Assembly (NCBI RefSeq): GCF_002939475.1
Contig: NZ_PKFQ01000001.1
Location: 6,197,001-6,261,000 of the forward strand
DNA length: 64,000 nucleotides
Source: Streptomyces cinnamoneus
Lineage (GTDB): Bacteria; Actinomycetota; Actinomycetes; Streptomycetales; Streptomycetaceae
Reading direction: 5' to 3'
Shown: piece after piece, positions 1 to 8,235 of the stretch
Layout of the letters: each line of letters begins with the position of its first letter
Position numbering within the stretch: the stretch's first letter is position 1
Notes under the pieces: generated by a model
The model's input: only the letters and a program-made list of their open reading frames with translations
What the model was told of the DNA's origin: nothing
Databases searched by the model: none
Translations under genes and position numbers: made by a program

Positions 1-94
1 CTGGGAGGTCGCCAACGTCATCGTGTTCCTCGCCAGCGACTACTCCTCGTACATGACCGGCGAGACCGTCTCCGTCAGCAGCCAGCGCGCGTGA
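1..94 (+). CDS. Short-chain dehydrogenase/reductase, C-terminal end only (5' truncated)
   Basis: The reading frame is open from base 2 to a TGA at 92-94 and encodes the last 30 residues of a classical SDR. The stretch VIVFLASDYSSYMTGETV is the typical SDR C-terminus (FLASD, Y-x-TG), which forms part of the cofactor and substrate pocket. The rest lies outside the window. It sits just upstream of the kstR2-like gene on the same strand with a 12-bp gap, the place held by the SDR Rv3559c in the M. tuberculosis HIP catabolic cluster, so a role in reducing a HIP-CoA intermediate is plausible. That assignment rests on synteny only. Confidence 0.8.
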   Translation, partial: WEVANVIVFLASDYSSYMTGETVSVSSQRA

Positions 95-106
95 CCGGTC
101 CTGGAC

Positions 107-739
107 GTGGACGAGAATGAAACCGTGCCGATCAGCAAGAAGACCACCACGGGCAAGCCGGCTCCCGCACGACGCGGGGAACTGCTGGCCACCGCGGCCG
201 ACGTGTTCGCCGAACAGGGCTACAGCGCCACCACCGTCCGCCGCATCGCCGACGCCGCGGGCATCCTCGCGGGCAGCCTCTACTACCACTTCGACTCCAA
301 GGAGTCGATGCTCGACGAGATCCTCTCCACCTTCCTCGACGAGCTGTGGGCCGGCTACGACGCCGTGCTCGCCGCCCGGCTCGCCCCCCGGCAGACCCTG
401 GAGGCCCTCGTCACCGAGTCCTTCCGGGAGATCGACCGGCACCGCGCCGCCGTCGCCATCTACCAGAGGGAGTCCCGGCACCTGGTGGGCCAGCCGCGCT
501 TCGGCTACCTCGCCGAGTCGCAGCGCAAGTTCGAAAGGGTGTGGCTGGGCACCCTGGAGCGCGGGGCCGCCGAAGGGGCCTTCCGCGCCGATCTCGACGT
601 CCGGCTCGCCTACCGCTTCGTGCGGGACACGGTCTGGGTCGCGGCGTCCTGGTACCGGCCGGGCGGGGCGCACAGCCCCGAGGAGATCGCCCGGCAGTAC
701 CTGTCGATGGTCCTGGACGGGATCGCCGTACGAGCCTAG
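107..739 (+). CDS. kstR2: TetR-family repressor, KstR2-like
   Basis: This 210-residue protein has a TetR helix-turn-helix at about residues 25-70 (FAEQGYSATTVRRIADAAG, then LYYHFDSKE) and an alpha-helical ligand-binding half. KstR2 in mycobacteria and rhodococci represses the genes for breakdown of HIP, the C/D-ring remnant of steroids, and is released by HIP-CoA. The identification rests on context: fadA6 follows after 14 bp, and ipdC, ipdB, ipdA and echA20 lie next door in the mycobacterial order. A KstR2-like operator lies at 6357-6370. The start chosen is GTG 107; a GTG at 125 in the same frame would remove six residues. It is probably co-transcribed with the SDR that ends at 94. Confidence 0.8.
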   Translation: MDENETVPISKKTTTGKPAPARRGELLATAADVFAEQGYSATTVRRIADAAGILAGSLYYHFDSKESMLDEILSTFLDELWAGYDAVLAARLAPRQTLEALVTESFREIDRHRAAVAIYQRESRHLVGQPRFGYLAESQRKFERVWLGTLERGAAEGAFRADLDVRLAYRFVRDTVWVAASWYRPGGAHSPEEIARQYLSMVLDGIAVRA

Positions 740-753
740 GAGCAGTGGGAGCC

Positions 754-1911
754 ATGGCCGAGGCATACGTCGTCGAAGCGGTGCGCACGCCCGTCGGCCG
801 GCGCGGCGGCGCCCTCGCCGCCGCCCACCCCGCCGACCTGGCGGCGCACGTCATCACGGCGCTGATGGAGCGCACGGGCGTGGACCCGGCGGCCGTGGAC
901 GACGTCGTCCTCGGCTGCCTCGACACCGTCGGGCCGCAGGCCGGCGACATCGCCCGCACCAGCTGGCTGGCCGCGGGGCTGCCCGAGGAGGTGCCCGGCG
1001 TGACGGTCGACCGGCAGTGCGGATCCGGTCAGCAGGCCGTCCACTTCGCCGCGCAGGCCGTGCTGTCCGGCACCCAGGACCTCGTCGTCGCCGGCGGCAC
1101 CCAGAACATGTCGCAGGTGCCCATCGCCTACGCGGCCCGCCGCGCCGCCGAACCCCTGGGCCTGACCGACGGACCGTACGCCGGTTCGCGCGGCTGGCGG
1201 GCCCGCTACGGCGACCGGCCCGTCGACCAGTTCCACGGCGCCGAACTGATCGCCGACACGTGGGGCATCTCCCGCGAGGCCATGGAGGAGTTCGCGCTGG
1301 GCTCGCACCGGCGGGCCGTGCGGGCCGCCGACGAGGGCCGCTTCGCCCGCGAGACCGTCGCGTACGGCGGCCTGACGGCCGACGAGGGCCCCCGCCGGGA
1401 CACGTCCGCGGCCGCCATGGCCGCCCTCCGGCCGGTCGTCCCCGGCGGCCGCCTGACCGCGGCCGTCTCCTCGCAGATATCCGACGGGGCGGCCGTGCTG
1501 CTCATCGCGAGCGAGAACGCCGTGCGCGACCACGGACTGACGCCGAGGGCCCGGATCCACCACCTGTCGGTCCGGGGCGAGGACCCCGTCCGCATGCTCA
1601 CGGCCCCCATCCCGGCCACCGCCCACGCCCTGCGGAAGACGGGGCTCACCATGGACGACATCGACCTCGTCGAGATCAACGAGGCGTTCGCCCCCGTCGT
1701 CCTGGCCTGGCTGGAGGAGACGGGCGCCGACCCGGACAAGGTCAACGTCAACGGCGGAGCCATCGCGCTCGGGCATCCGCTGGGCGCGACGGGGGCGCGG
1801 CTGATGACGACGCTGCTGCACGAGCTGGAACGCGGAGGCGGCCGCTACGGCCTGCAGACGATGTGCGAAGGGGGAGGGCAGGCCAACGTGACCGTCATCG
1901 AGCGCCTGTGA
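754..1911 (+). CDS. fadA6: Acetyl-CoA acetyltransferase (thiolase), FadA6-like
   Basis: This is a full-length 385-residue thiolase that cleaves a 3-ketoacyl-CoA with CoA to release acetyl-CoA. The nucleophilic cysteine is Cys89 in VDRQCGSGQQA. The C-terminal catalytic elements are NEAFAP, the histidine in GHPLGATGARL and the second cysteine in MCEGGGQAN. In HIP degradation FadA6 performs the thiolysis after opening of the last ring. The ATG at 754 is preceded by a purine-rich ribosome site and lies 14 bp after kstR2, so the two are likely one operon. Synteny, rather than sequence alone, separates it from a generic beta-oxidation thiolase. Confidence 0.82.
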   Translation: MAEAYVVEAVRTPVGRRGGALAAAHPADLAAHVITALMERTGVDPAAVDDVVLGCLDTVGPQAGDIARTSWLAAGLPEEVPGVTVDRQCGSGQQAVHFAAQAVLSGTQDLVVAGGTQNMSQVPIAYAARRAAEPLGLTDGPYAGSRGWRARYGDRPVDQFHGAELIADTWGISREAMEEFALGSHRRAVRAADEGRFARETVAYGGLTADEGPRRDTSAAAMAALRPVVPGGRLTAAVSSQISDGAAVLLIASENAVRDHGLTPRARIHHLSVRGEDPVRMLTAPIPATAHALRKTGLTMDDIDLVEINEAFAPVVLAWLEETGADPDKVNVNGGAIALGHPLGATGARLMTTLLHELERGGGRYGLQTMCEGGGQANVTVIERL

Positions 1912-1943
1912 CCGCCCCGGCCGCCCGCCCCCCGCACCACGGC

Positions 1944-2813
1944 TCAGCCGGCCCCCGTGAGCTCCGCCTCCGGCAGCCCGATCGGATTGGGGAAGCGCAG
2001 CGAGCGGGCGCAGGCCCGCGCCAGCGGCGCGAGCACGTCGGCCACTTCACGGAGGGCCTCCGCCGGCACGCCCCGCCACGGCCGCGCCGCCGCCCGGTCC
2101 GTCGCCTCCTCGACCGCCGCGTGCAGGCGGCGCCCCTCCTCCGTCGCCGAGCCGTCCGCGGCCAGCAGCCCGCGGTCCCCGAGGCGCCGGGCGGCCGCCT
2201 CCCACTCCTCGTCGGTCCAGCCGCGGTACGGCTGGAGTTCGGAGCGCGGGATGTCGATCCCCGTCCGCAGGACCAGCACCTCGCAGCCGTCCAGGCCGGC
2301 GGCCACGAGCGCGGCCACGTGGCCGTCCCCGCGGTGTTCGCGCAGCACGGTGGCCGCGTGCCACAGCCGGTCCAGCGGGTCGCCGGGGACGTCCAGCGCC
2401 GCGTTCGCCGCGGCGAGCACCCGGCCGCCGTGGTCGAGCCCCCGGGCGTACGGTTCGAGCAGTTCGCCGGCCCGGGCCGCCTCCTTCTCCCGGCCGGACA
2501 GCAGCCGGGCCAGCGCCGCCCGCGCGCCCGACCGGCGCAGTTCCAGGGCCCGTCCGGGCGGGGTGATCTCCCAGACGGCGGGCAGGGCCCGGGCCACGGT
2601 CCCGGGCGCGAAGCTGAAGAAGGCCGCGGTGACCGGCTCGGGGCCGACGGGCCCGAGCGGTGCCGCCCGCCCGGCGAAGTAGCCGCGTTGCCAGCCCCGC
2701 AGGCCCGCCTCGGCGTAGGCGGTGAGGGCCTCGGGGGCGAAGTACGTGACGGCGTGCACGGGTTCGAACAACTGCCACAGGGTTCGGGCTGCGGTCCCGG
2801 CTGCTTCGGCCAT
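1944..2813 (-). CDS. SCO6745/SalK-like hypothetical protein of the HIP operon
   Basis: This is a 289-residue soluble protein with no signal or membrane segment. Its N-terminus (ARTLWQLFEPVHAVTYFAPE) resembles the actinobacterial SCO6745/SalK-like helix-turn-helix family; I recall that likeness and have not checked it. The start is ATG 2813; the open frame continues upstream as low-complexity Arg/Gly sequence that looks non-coding. It follows ipdC by 38 bp on the same strand and so probably ends the echA20-ipdA-ipdB-ipdC operon. It occupies the place of the conserved hypothetical Rv3555c beside fadA6 in M. tuberculosis. Its biochemical role is unknown. It converges on fadA6 with a 32-bp gap. 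Confidence 0.75.
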   Translation of the reverse strand: MAEAAGTAARTLWQLFEPVHAVTYFAPEALTAYAEAGLRGWQRGYFAGRAAPLGPVGPEPVTAAFFSFAPGTVARALPAVWEITPPGRALELRRSGARAALARLLSGREKEAARAGELLEPYARGLDHGGRVLAAANAALDVPGDPLDRLWHAATVLREHRGDGHVAALVAAGLDGCEVLVLRTGIDIPRSELQPYRGWTDEEWEAAARRLGDRGLLAADGSATEEGRRLHAAVEEATDRAAARPWRGVPAEALREVADVLAPLARACARSLRFPNPIGLPEAELTGAG

Positions 2814-2851
2814 GGTCGACACCTTCCGGCTGCGTGCCCATAGGGCCCTGC

Positions 2852-3955
2852 CTACAGGCCCTCGTGAAGCCCCAAGCCTCGCAGAGCGGCCTGTGCCTCC
2901 GCCATGATCCGTTCGATCAGTTCGGCACAGGACGGCAGGTCGTCGATGACGCCGGCGACCTGTCCGGCCGCCATCACGCCGAGGTCCGTGCGGCCGTCCA
3001 CCATGGCGGCCCGCAGCAGCACGGGGGTGCTGGCGGCCAGCAGCACCTGGCTCCACGTCAGGTCCCGCGCGCGCCGCAGCGCCAGCCCGTCGCGCAGCAG
3101 GCGGAGCCGGCCGGCGCCGGAGAGCTCACGGAAGGCGGCGGCGTGCCGCAGGGCCCGCAGGGCCGTGGCGGCGCGCCCGGCGCGTTCGAGGCCGTCGACG
3201 AAGGGGGTGCGGAGCATGCGGTGCGGCAGGCCGTCGACCTTGGTGGTGACGGTGACGTCCCGGACGGTCGCGGCGAGGTAGGCGGCCTTCACCGCGGCCG
3301 GCACCGTGCTGTCGGCGGTGAGCAGGAAGCGGGTCCCCATGGCGACGCCGCAGGCGCCGTAGGCGAGGGCCGCGACCAGGCCCCGTCCGTCGTGGAAGCC
3401 GCCCGCCGCGACGACGGGGACGCCCACCGCGTCGACGACCTGGGGCAGCAGCACCGTGGTCGCGACCCCGCCGGTGTGGCCCCCGCCCTCGCCGCCCTGC
3501 ACCAGGACCGCGTCCGCGCCCCACGCCACGACCTTCTCGGCGTGGCGCCGGGCCCCGACCGAGGGGATGACCACGATCCCGGCGTCCTTGAGCCGGGCGA
3601 TCAGGGCACGGGAGGGGGCCAGCGCGAACGAGGCCACCCGTACGCCCTCCGCCACCATGATCTCCACGCGTTCGGCCGCGTCACCGGCGTCCGCGCGCAG
3701 ATTGACGCCGAAGGGCCTGTCGGTCCGGGACCTCACCTCCCGGACGGCGGCGCGCAGCTGGGGCGGCGTCATGGTCGCGGAGCCCAGGACGCCCAGGCCC
3801 CCGGCCTCCGCCACGGCGGTCACCAGGCGGGGGCCGGCCACCCAGCCCATGCCGGCCTGGACGACGGGGTGCCGGACGCCGACGAGACGGGTCAGCGCGG
3901 TGGGCAGGCAGGGCGGAGGCGGCTCCTTGGGCCCGGCCGGCACGGTGGCGCTCAT
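2852..3955 (-). CDS. ipdC: Nitronate monooxygenase-like flavoprotein, IpdC-like
   Basis: This 367-residue FMN TIM-barrel protein belongs to the nitronate monooxygenase/2-nitropropane dioxygenase family. It shows the VVQAGMGWVA strand near the N-terminus, the phosphate-binding QGGEGGGHTGG loop and the second glycine-rich segment VVAAGGFHDGRG followed by GTRFLLT. In the HIP pathway IpdC is a flavin-dependent oxidoreductase acting on a ring-opened CoA thioester. The start ATG 3955 overlaps the ipdB stop by 4 bp (ATGA), which indicates translational coupling. Without the ipdAB neighbours it would only be called a generic nitronate monooxygenase. Confidence 0.8.
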   Translation of the reverse strand: MSATVPAGPKEPPPPCLPTALTRLVGVRHPVVQAGMGWVAGPRLVTAVAEAGGLGVLGSATMTPPQLRAAVREVRSRTDRPFGVNLRADAGDAAERVEIMVAEGVRVASFALAPSRALIARLKDAGIVVIPSVGARRHAEKVVAWGADAVLVQGGEGGGHTGGVATTVLLPQVVDAVGVPVVAAGGFHDGRGLVAALAYGACGVAMGTRFLLTADSTVPAAVKAAYLAATVRDVTVTTKVDGLPHRMLRTPFVDGLERAGRAATALRALRHAAAFRELSGAGRLRLLRDGLALRRARDLTWSQVLLAASTPVLLRAAMVDGRTDLGVMAAGQVAGVIDDLPSCAELIERIMAEAQAALRGLGLHEGL

Positions 3956-4722
3956 GACGACGGCACCTCGCGCTCGCGCAACCCGTCCGGGTCGAGGACG
4001 TCGCGGATCAGGCGCAGTTCGGCGGGCGTGGGCACGCGCGTGCGCGGCACGTCGGCCGGGACGGCGAGCGGGAAACCGGTGGCGGCCCGCAGTGCGCCGG
4101 GCGCCACGCCGGGGTGCAGCGAGCGGACGCGCAGCGTGCGGTCGGGCGTCTCGAAGTCGAGCACGGCGAGGTCGGTGACGACCCGTACGAGACGGTGGAA
4201 GCGCGTCGCCGCCGGCCCGGCGGCCGCGGCGCGGTCGTGCCCCACGCCGCAGACCACGTCGACCCGCTCGACCAGGACGCGGGGGGAGTGGCGGGGGATC
4301 CAGTAGCTGACGGGGTGGTTGAGCGTGTTGACGGGAAGGCCGCGCATGCCGATCAGCTGGCGCTCGGGCCGCTTCCAGTCGCCGATGCAGCTGATGTTCT
4401 GGTTGCCGTGCCGGTCGAGCTGGCTCGCCCCCAGCAGCGCGTGCCGCCTGCCGCCGGTGGCCAGCTCCAGGTGCCGCCGGTAGGGCAGCCAGCCCTCCAC
4501 CACCCGGGCCTGGGCGCCCAGCGCCGGCACGTCGGCCATGAGCATGGCCTCGCCGTCCGTCAGCAGCAGCTCCGGGGCGAAGGTGAGCTTGGCCAGCCGG
4601 GCGCCGATCACCGGCACCGCGCCGCCGAGGGGGCTCGCCAGGATCTCCCCGCTGCCCCGCCACACCTCCGCGCAGGCCACGGCGCAGACCTCGGCCCTGC
4701 TCGCACCCGTCCCGCCGGTCAC
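3952..4722 (-). CDS. ipdB: CoA-transferase family protein, beta subunit, IpdB-like
   Basis: This 256-residue class I CoA-transferase-type subunit carries the family segments GASQLDRHGNQNISCIGDW and VVCGVGHDRAAA. With IpdA it forms a heteromeric enzyme known from M. tuberculosis and Rhodococcus to open the last steroid ring by hydrolysing a cyclic beta-diketone CoA thioester (COCHEA-CoA) rather than transferring CoA. The GTG start at 4722 overlaps the ipdA stop by 4 bp, and the stop overlaps the ipdC start by 4 bp. The three are therefore one tightly coupled operon. The paired arrangement with ipdA and the neighbours make the assignment convincing. Confidence 0.83.
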   Translation of the reverse strand: MTGGTGASRAEVCAVACAEVWRGSGEILASPLGGAVPVIGARLAKLTFAPELLLTDGEAMLMADVPALGAQARVVEGWLPYRRHLELATGGRRHALLGASQLDRHGNQNISCIGDWKRPERQLIGMRGLPVNTLNHPVSYWIPRHSPRVLVERVDVVCGVGHDRAAAAGPAATRFHRLVRVVTDLAVLDFETPDRTLRVRSLHPGVAPGALRAATGFPLAVPADVPRTRVPTPAELRLIRDVLDPDGLREREVPSS

Positions 4723-5585
4723 GCGCCCTCCCCGCGACAGGCCGCGACCGCGGCCCGGTAGTCGTCCTCGTCCCCGGAGAGGAAGCGCTCGGCGAACTCC
4801 CGCCAGGCCACCGGGTCGGAGGCGGCCTTGGCGTACGCCGCCTGGAACGCCTCGTCCCGCTCGTAGTCCGGCACGCAGGACGTGAAGTGGGCACCGCCCG
4901 GCGCCTCGATGACACCGGTGACGCAGTGCCGCTGGACCAGCAGCGTCTGCGGCCCTCCTCCTTCTGCGAACTCCGCGCTCGAAACCACCCGTTCGCAGGA
5001 GACGTATGCCTCATGGGCGGCCTCGCAGAAGAGGTCGTCGTAGTACGGGTCCGGGCCCAGGTACTGGGCGTTGCCGTGGGCGTCGGCGCGGTTGAGGTGG
5101 ACGAGGGCCACGTCCAGGTCCAGCGCGGGCGCCGCCAGCAGTTCCTCGCCGTCCGGGTACGGGGAAGTGACCGTGCGCAGCGAGGGGTTGATCCGCAGGA
5201 CGTCCGAGCCGAGGCCGGCCCGTACCGGCAGGAACGGAAGCCGGCGCGCGGCGGCCGTCAGGCCCCACAGGAATATCGCCTCGTCCAGCTCCATCAGCTC
5301 CGGTTCACCGCGCTGCCGGGCGGTGCGGAAGTGCGGTTCGAGGGGGATCGAGTCGAGGGTGACGAAGGGGGCCACGAGCTTGCGCACGCGTCCGGCGGCC
5401 ACCAGCAGGCCCACGTCCGGGCCGCCGTTGGAGACGACGGTCAGGTCGGTGAGGCCGGAGCGCAGGAGGGCCCGGACGAGGGCCATCGGCTTGCGCCGGG
5501 ACCCCCAGCCGCCGATGCCGACGGTCATGCCGTCCGCGAGCCGGCCCACGGCCTCGTCGGCGGTCATCGTCTTGTCGGCGGTCAC
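4719..5585 (-). CDS. ipdA: CoA-transferase family protein, alpha subunit, IpdA-like
   Basis: This 288-residue alpha subunit pairs with IpdB. The N-terminal GMTVGIGGWGSRRKPMALV is the glycine-rich CoA-binding motif of class I CoA transferases, followed by LTVVSNGGPDVG. The start is GTG 5585, which overlaps the echA20 stop (GTGA); the frame stays open far upstream, but that part is antisense to echA20 and is not coding. With IpdB it is expected to hydrolyse the last carbocyclic ring of the steroid nucleus in the cytosol. It is co-transcribed with echA20, ipdB and ipdC. Confidence 0.83.
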   Translation of the reverse strand: MTADKTMTADEAVGRLADGMTVGIGGWGSRRKPMALVRALLRSGLTDLTVVSNGGPDVGLLVAAGRVRKLVAPFVTLDSIPLEPHFRTARQRGEPELMELDEAIFLWGLTAAARRLPFLPVRAGLGSDVLRINPSLRTVTSPYPDGEELLAAPALDLDVALVHLNRADAHGNAQYLGPDPYYDDLFCEAAHEAYVSCERVVSSAEFAEGGGPQTLLVQRHCVTGVIEAPGGAHFTSCVPDYERDEAFQAAYAKAASDPVAWREFAERFLSGDEDDYRAAVAACRGEGA

Positions 5586-6343
5586 GACCGCTCCCTCCCC
5601 CGGTGCCCCGCGACGAACGCGTCGCGGTGCCGGTCGCCGGCGCCGCCGAGGCTCGCCTCGAAGGTGAAGCCCTGCTCGTAGCGGTAGCTGCGGTGCACGT
5701 CGACGGGGTCGATGCCGTTGAGCGCGGCCTTGGCCAGCCGCAGCAGCGACGCGTCCTTCGCCGCGATCTCCCGCGCCAGCTCCAGGGCGGCGGCCGTCAG
5801 GTCCTCGCGCGGGACGACGCGCCACACCGAGCCGTGAGCGTGCAGCTCCCGCGCGGTGACCGTGCGGGAGGTGTAGTAGAGCGTGCGCATCAGGTGCTGG
5901 GGCACCAGCCGGGCCAGGTGGGTCGCCGCGCCGAGCGCGCCCCGGTCCAGCTCGGGCAGGCCGAAGGTGGCGTCGTCGGAGGCGACGACGGCGTCGGCGT
6001 TGCCGACCAGGCCGATGCCGCCGCCCAGGCAGAAGCCGTGCACGGCCGCGACGAGCGGCACCTCGCACTCGTAGACGGCGGAGAACGCCTCGAAGCAGCC
6101 GTGACTGACGCCGATCAGGGCGTCGTTACCGGGCGTACGCTGCAACTCCTTGATGTCCACGCCCGCGTTGAAGCCCCGCCCTGCGGCGGTCAGGACGACG
6201 CAGCGCGTCCCCGGGTCGCTCCCGGCGGCGCGCACGGCCCCGGCCAGCTCGAACCAGCCTTGTACGGGTAAGGCGTTGACGGGCGGGAAGTCGACGGTGA
6301 GGACGGCGATGCCCGGCTCGGGGCGTGCGGTGGAGACGCTCAT
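5582..6343 (-). CDS. echA20: Enoyl-CoA hydratase/isomerase family protein, EchA20-like
   Basis: This 253-residue crotonase-fold protein has the oxyanion-hole strands GFNAGVDIKEL and VHGFCLGGGIGLVGNADAV. EchA20 of M. tuberculosis hydrolyses the D-ring of a HIP-derived bicyclic CoA ester (HIEC-CoA), so it is a ring-cleaving hydrolase, not a hydratase. It is the first gene of the minus-strand operon echA20-ipdA-ipdB-ipdC. Its upstream region is shared with a divergent SDR and holds a KstR2-like palindrome 14 bp from the start codon, well placed to block both promoters. Confidence 0.82.
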   Translation of the reverse strand: MSVSTARPEPGIAVLTVDFPPVNALPVQGWFELAGAVRAAGSDPGTRCVVLTAAGRGFNAGVDIKELQRTPGNDALIGVSHGCFEAFSAVYECEVPLVAAVHGFCLGGGIGLVGNADAVVASDDATFGLPELDRGALGAATHLARLVPQHLMRTLYYTSRTVTARELHAHGSVWRVVPREDLTAAALELAREIAAKDASLLRLAKAALNGIDPVDVHRSYRYEQGFTFEASLGGAGDRHRDAFVAGHRGRERS

Positions 6344-6356
6344 CGGCTACCTTTCC

Positions 6357-6370
6357 ACCAAACGTTTGTT
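6357..6370. promoter_or_regulatory. Predicted KstR2 operator
   Basis: The site reads ACCAAACGTTTGTT. Its core CAAACGTTTG is a perfect palindrome, and the 14-mer fits the known KstR2 consensus AnCAAGnnCTTGnT except at the two symmetric G/C positions. It lies in the 72-bp gap between divergent echA20 and the SDR at 6416, so one site can serve both operons. The consensus is from published work on mycobacterial KstR2; the match was read by eye. Confidence 0.65.
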
Positions 6371-6415
6371 AGGTTTCGACGGTAGCAGCGGACCGGCTGC
6401 CGCGGGAGGTGCGAG

Positions 6416-7276
6416 ATGAGCGGCGCTCCCGGACCACGGGGCGCGACGGGCGCGAGGGCGGCGGAGGCGACCGGGGCGCCAGCCGCGGGCTGTCTGCGCG
6501 GCCGCGTCGCGCTGGTCACCGGCGGCACGCGCGGCGTCGGCGCGGGAGTGGCCCGGGCGATGCTGCGCGCGGGCGCCCGCGTGCTCGTCTGCGCCCGCCG
6601 GCCCCCCGACGCGCCGGTGACGGCCGCCGGCCGCACCGCTCGTCACCTCCCCGTCGACCTGCGCGAACCGGCCGCCGTACGGGACCTCTTCGCCCACCTC
6701 CAGGAGACGGAGGGGCGACTGGACGTCCTGGTCAACAACGCCGGCGGTACCCCCTTCCGGCCCCTGGGCGCTGCCGACGCCGAGCGCCACGCCCGCGTCC
6801 TGGAACTCAACCTCACCGCCCCGCTCACCGCGTCCCTCGCCGCCCACCGCATCATGCGCGACCAGCCGTCCGGCGGCGCGATCGTGATGATCGGCAGCGT
6901 CAGCGGCACCCGTCCCTCACCCGGCACCGCCGCCTACGGCGCCGCCAAGGCCGGGCTGGAGAACCTCGCCCGCACCATGGCGGTGGAGTGGGCCCCGGCC
7001 GTCCGCGTCAACACCCTCGTCCTCGGCATGGTGCGCACGGAGTCGGCCCACCTCCACTACGGCGACCGGGACGGCGTCGCCGCGGTCGCCCGCACCGTCC
7101 CGGCCGGGCGCCTGGCCGAACCCGACGAGGTCGGGGAGGCCGCCGTCTTCCTCGCCTCCGACCGCGCCGCCTACATCACCGGCGCCAGCCTGCTCGTGCA
7201 CGGTGGCGGGGAGCGGCCCGCCTTCCTCGACGCCGCCGACGCCAACCGTCCCGTGGACCTGGACCAGGAGAGCTGA
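6416..7276 (+). CDS. Short-chain dehydrogenase/reductase of the HIP cluster (Rv3549c-like position)
   Basis: This 286-residue classical SDR has a nucleotide-binding motif TGGTRGVGAG, the NNAG motif, the catalytic Ser (MIGSVSG) and YGAAK (Tyr-x-x-x-Lys), with a C-terminal FLASD...YITGASL segment. About 25 Ala/Gly/Pro-rich residues precede the fold, so a start slightly downstream is possible; ATG 6416 has no good rival. It overlaps nothing and is followed by the second SDR after 1 bp. In M. tuberculosis two SDRs (Rv3549c, Rv3548c) sit divergent from echA20 in the same way. The exact CoA-ester substrate is not assigned. Confidence 0.8.
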   Translation: MSGAPGPRGATGARAAEATGAPAAGCLRGRVALVTGGTRGVGAGVARAMLRAGARVLVCARRPPDAPVTAAGRTARHLPVDLREPAAVRDLFAHLQETEGRLDVLVNNAGGTPFRPLGAADAERHARVLELNLTAPLTASLAAHRIMRDQPSGGAIVMIGSVSGTRPSPGTAAYGAAKAGLENLARTMAVEWAPAVRVNTLVLGMVRTESAHLHYGDRDGVAAVARTVPAGRLAEPDEVGEAAVFLASDRAAYITGASLLVHGGGERPAFLDAADANRPVDLDQES

Positions 7277-7277
7277 G

Positions 7278-8201
7278 ATGACCGGAATATGCGCGGGCCG
7301 CGTCGCCGTCGTCACCGGAGCCGGCCGCGGTCTCGGCCGGGCGCACGCCCTGGCGCTCGCCGCCGAGGAGGCCCGCGTCGTGGTCAACGACCTCGGGACG
7401 ACCCCGGCCGGTGAGGGGGCCTCGGCGGGCCCCGCACACGAGGTCGTCGAGGAGATACGAGCCCGGGGCGGCGAAGCCGTCGCCCACACCGGCGACGTCG
7501 CCACCGCCGAGGGCGCCGCCTCCCTCGTCGACACCGCGCTGGCGGCGTACGGACGCCTCGACGCCCTCGTCAACAACGCCGGCTTCCTGCGGGACCGCAT
7601 GCTGGTCAACCTCGACGAGGACGAGTGGGACGCGGTCGTGCGCGTCCACCTCAAGGGCCACTTCCTGCCCCTGCGGTACGCGGCCGGGCACTGGCGCGCG
7701 GAGGCGAAGGCCGGGCGCGAGCCCGTCGCCCGCGTCGTCAACACCACCTCCGGCGCCGGCCTGCTCGGCAGTGTGGGACAGGCCAACTACGCCGCCGCCA
7801 AGGCGGGCGTCGCGGCCCTCACCCTCGTCGCCGCCGCCGAACTCGGGCGCTACGGCGTCCAGGTCAACGCCGTCGCACCGGCCGCGCGCACCCGGATGAC
7901 CGAGGGGCCGTTCGCGGCCGCGATGGCCGCGCCGGCGGACGGCTTCGACGCGATGGCACCCGCCAACGTCTCACCGCTGGTGGTGTGGCTCGCCTCCGCG
8001 GCCTCCGCCGAGGTCACCGGGCACGTCTTCGAAGCCGAAGCCGGCCGGGTCACGGTCATGGAGGGCTGGCACCCCGGGCCGGTGGCCGACAAGGGCGACC
8101 GGTGGGCGCCGTCGGAGGTGGGGGAGGCGGTGCGGGAGTTGCTGGCGCGGACCCGCATGCCACGGCCCGTCTACGGCGCCGCCTCCCCCGCCCGGCCTTG
8201 A
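7278..8201 (+). CDS. Short-chain dehydrogenase/reductase of the HIP cluster (Rv3548c-like position)
   Basis: This 307-residue SDR has TGAGRGLGRAHALALA, the NNAG motif, a serine in VVNTTSGAG and the catalytic YAAAK. It is longer than a classical SDR and resembles the dehydrogenase part of peroxisomal multifunctional enzyme type 2 (long insert after the first strand, RVHLKGHF), a group that oxidises 3-hydroxyacyl-CoA. It starts 1 bp after the previous SDR stop and is surely co-transcribed with it. A hairpin overlapping its 3' end terminates the unit. Confidence 0.8.
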   Translation: MTGICAGRVAVVTGAGRGLGRAHALALAAEEARVVVNDLGTTPAGEGASAGPAHEVVEEIRARGGEAVAHTGDVATAEGAASLVDTALAAYGRLDALVNNAGFLRDRMLVNLDEDEWDAVVRVHLKGHFLPLRYAAGHWRAEAKAGREPVARVVNTTSGAGLLGSVGQANYAAAKAGVAALTLVAAAELGRYGVQVNAVAPAARTRMTEGPFAAAMAAPADGFDAMAPANVSPLVVWLASAASAEVTGHVFEAEAGRVTVMEGWHPGPVADKGDRWAPSEVGEAVRELLARTRMPRPVYGAASPARP

Positions 8202-8222
8202 CCCGGGGCCGGGCGGGGGAGG
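8182..8222. terminator. Strong bidirectional hairpin terminator
   Basis: There is a perfect 16-bp inverted repeat, with arms at 8182-8197 and 8207-8222 and a 9-nt loop that contains the SDR stop codon. It lies between convergent transcription units, so it probably stops both the HIP SDR operon and the ABC operon that comes from the other side. No U-run follows, as is usual in Streptomyces. Confidence 0.75.
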
Positions 8223-8235
8223 GCCGGACGCCGCG

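Noticed and set aside
117..2843. Very long open frame of 908 codons
   Set aside because: It overlaps kstR2, fadA6 and the hypothetical gene in other frames, and its product is Arg/Pro-rich low complexity. It is an artefact of high GC content.
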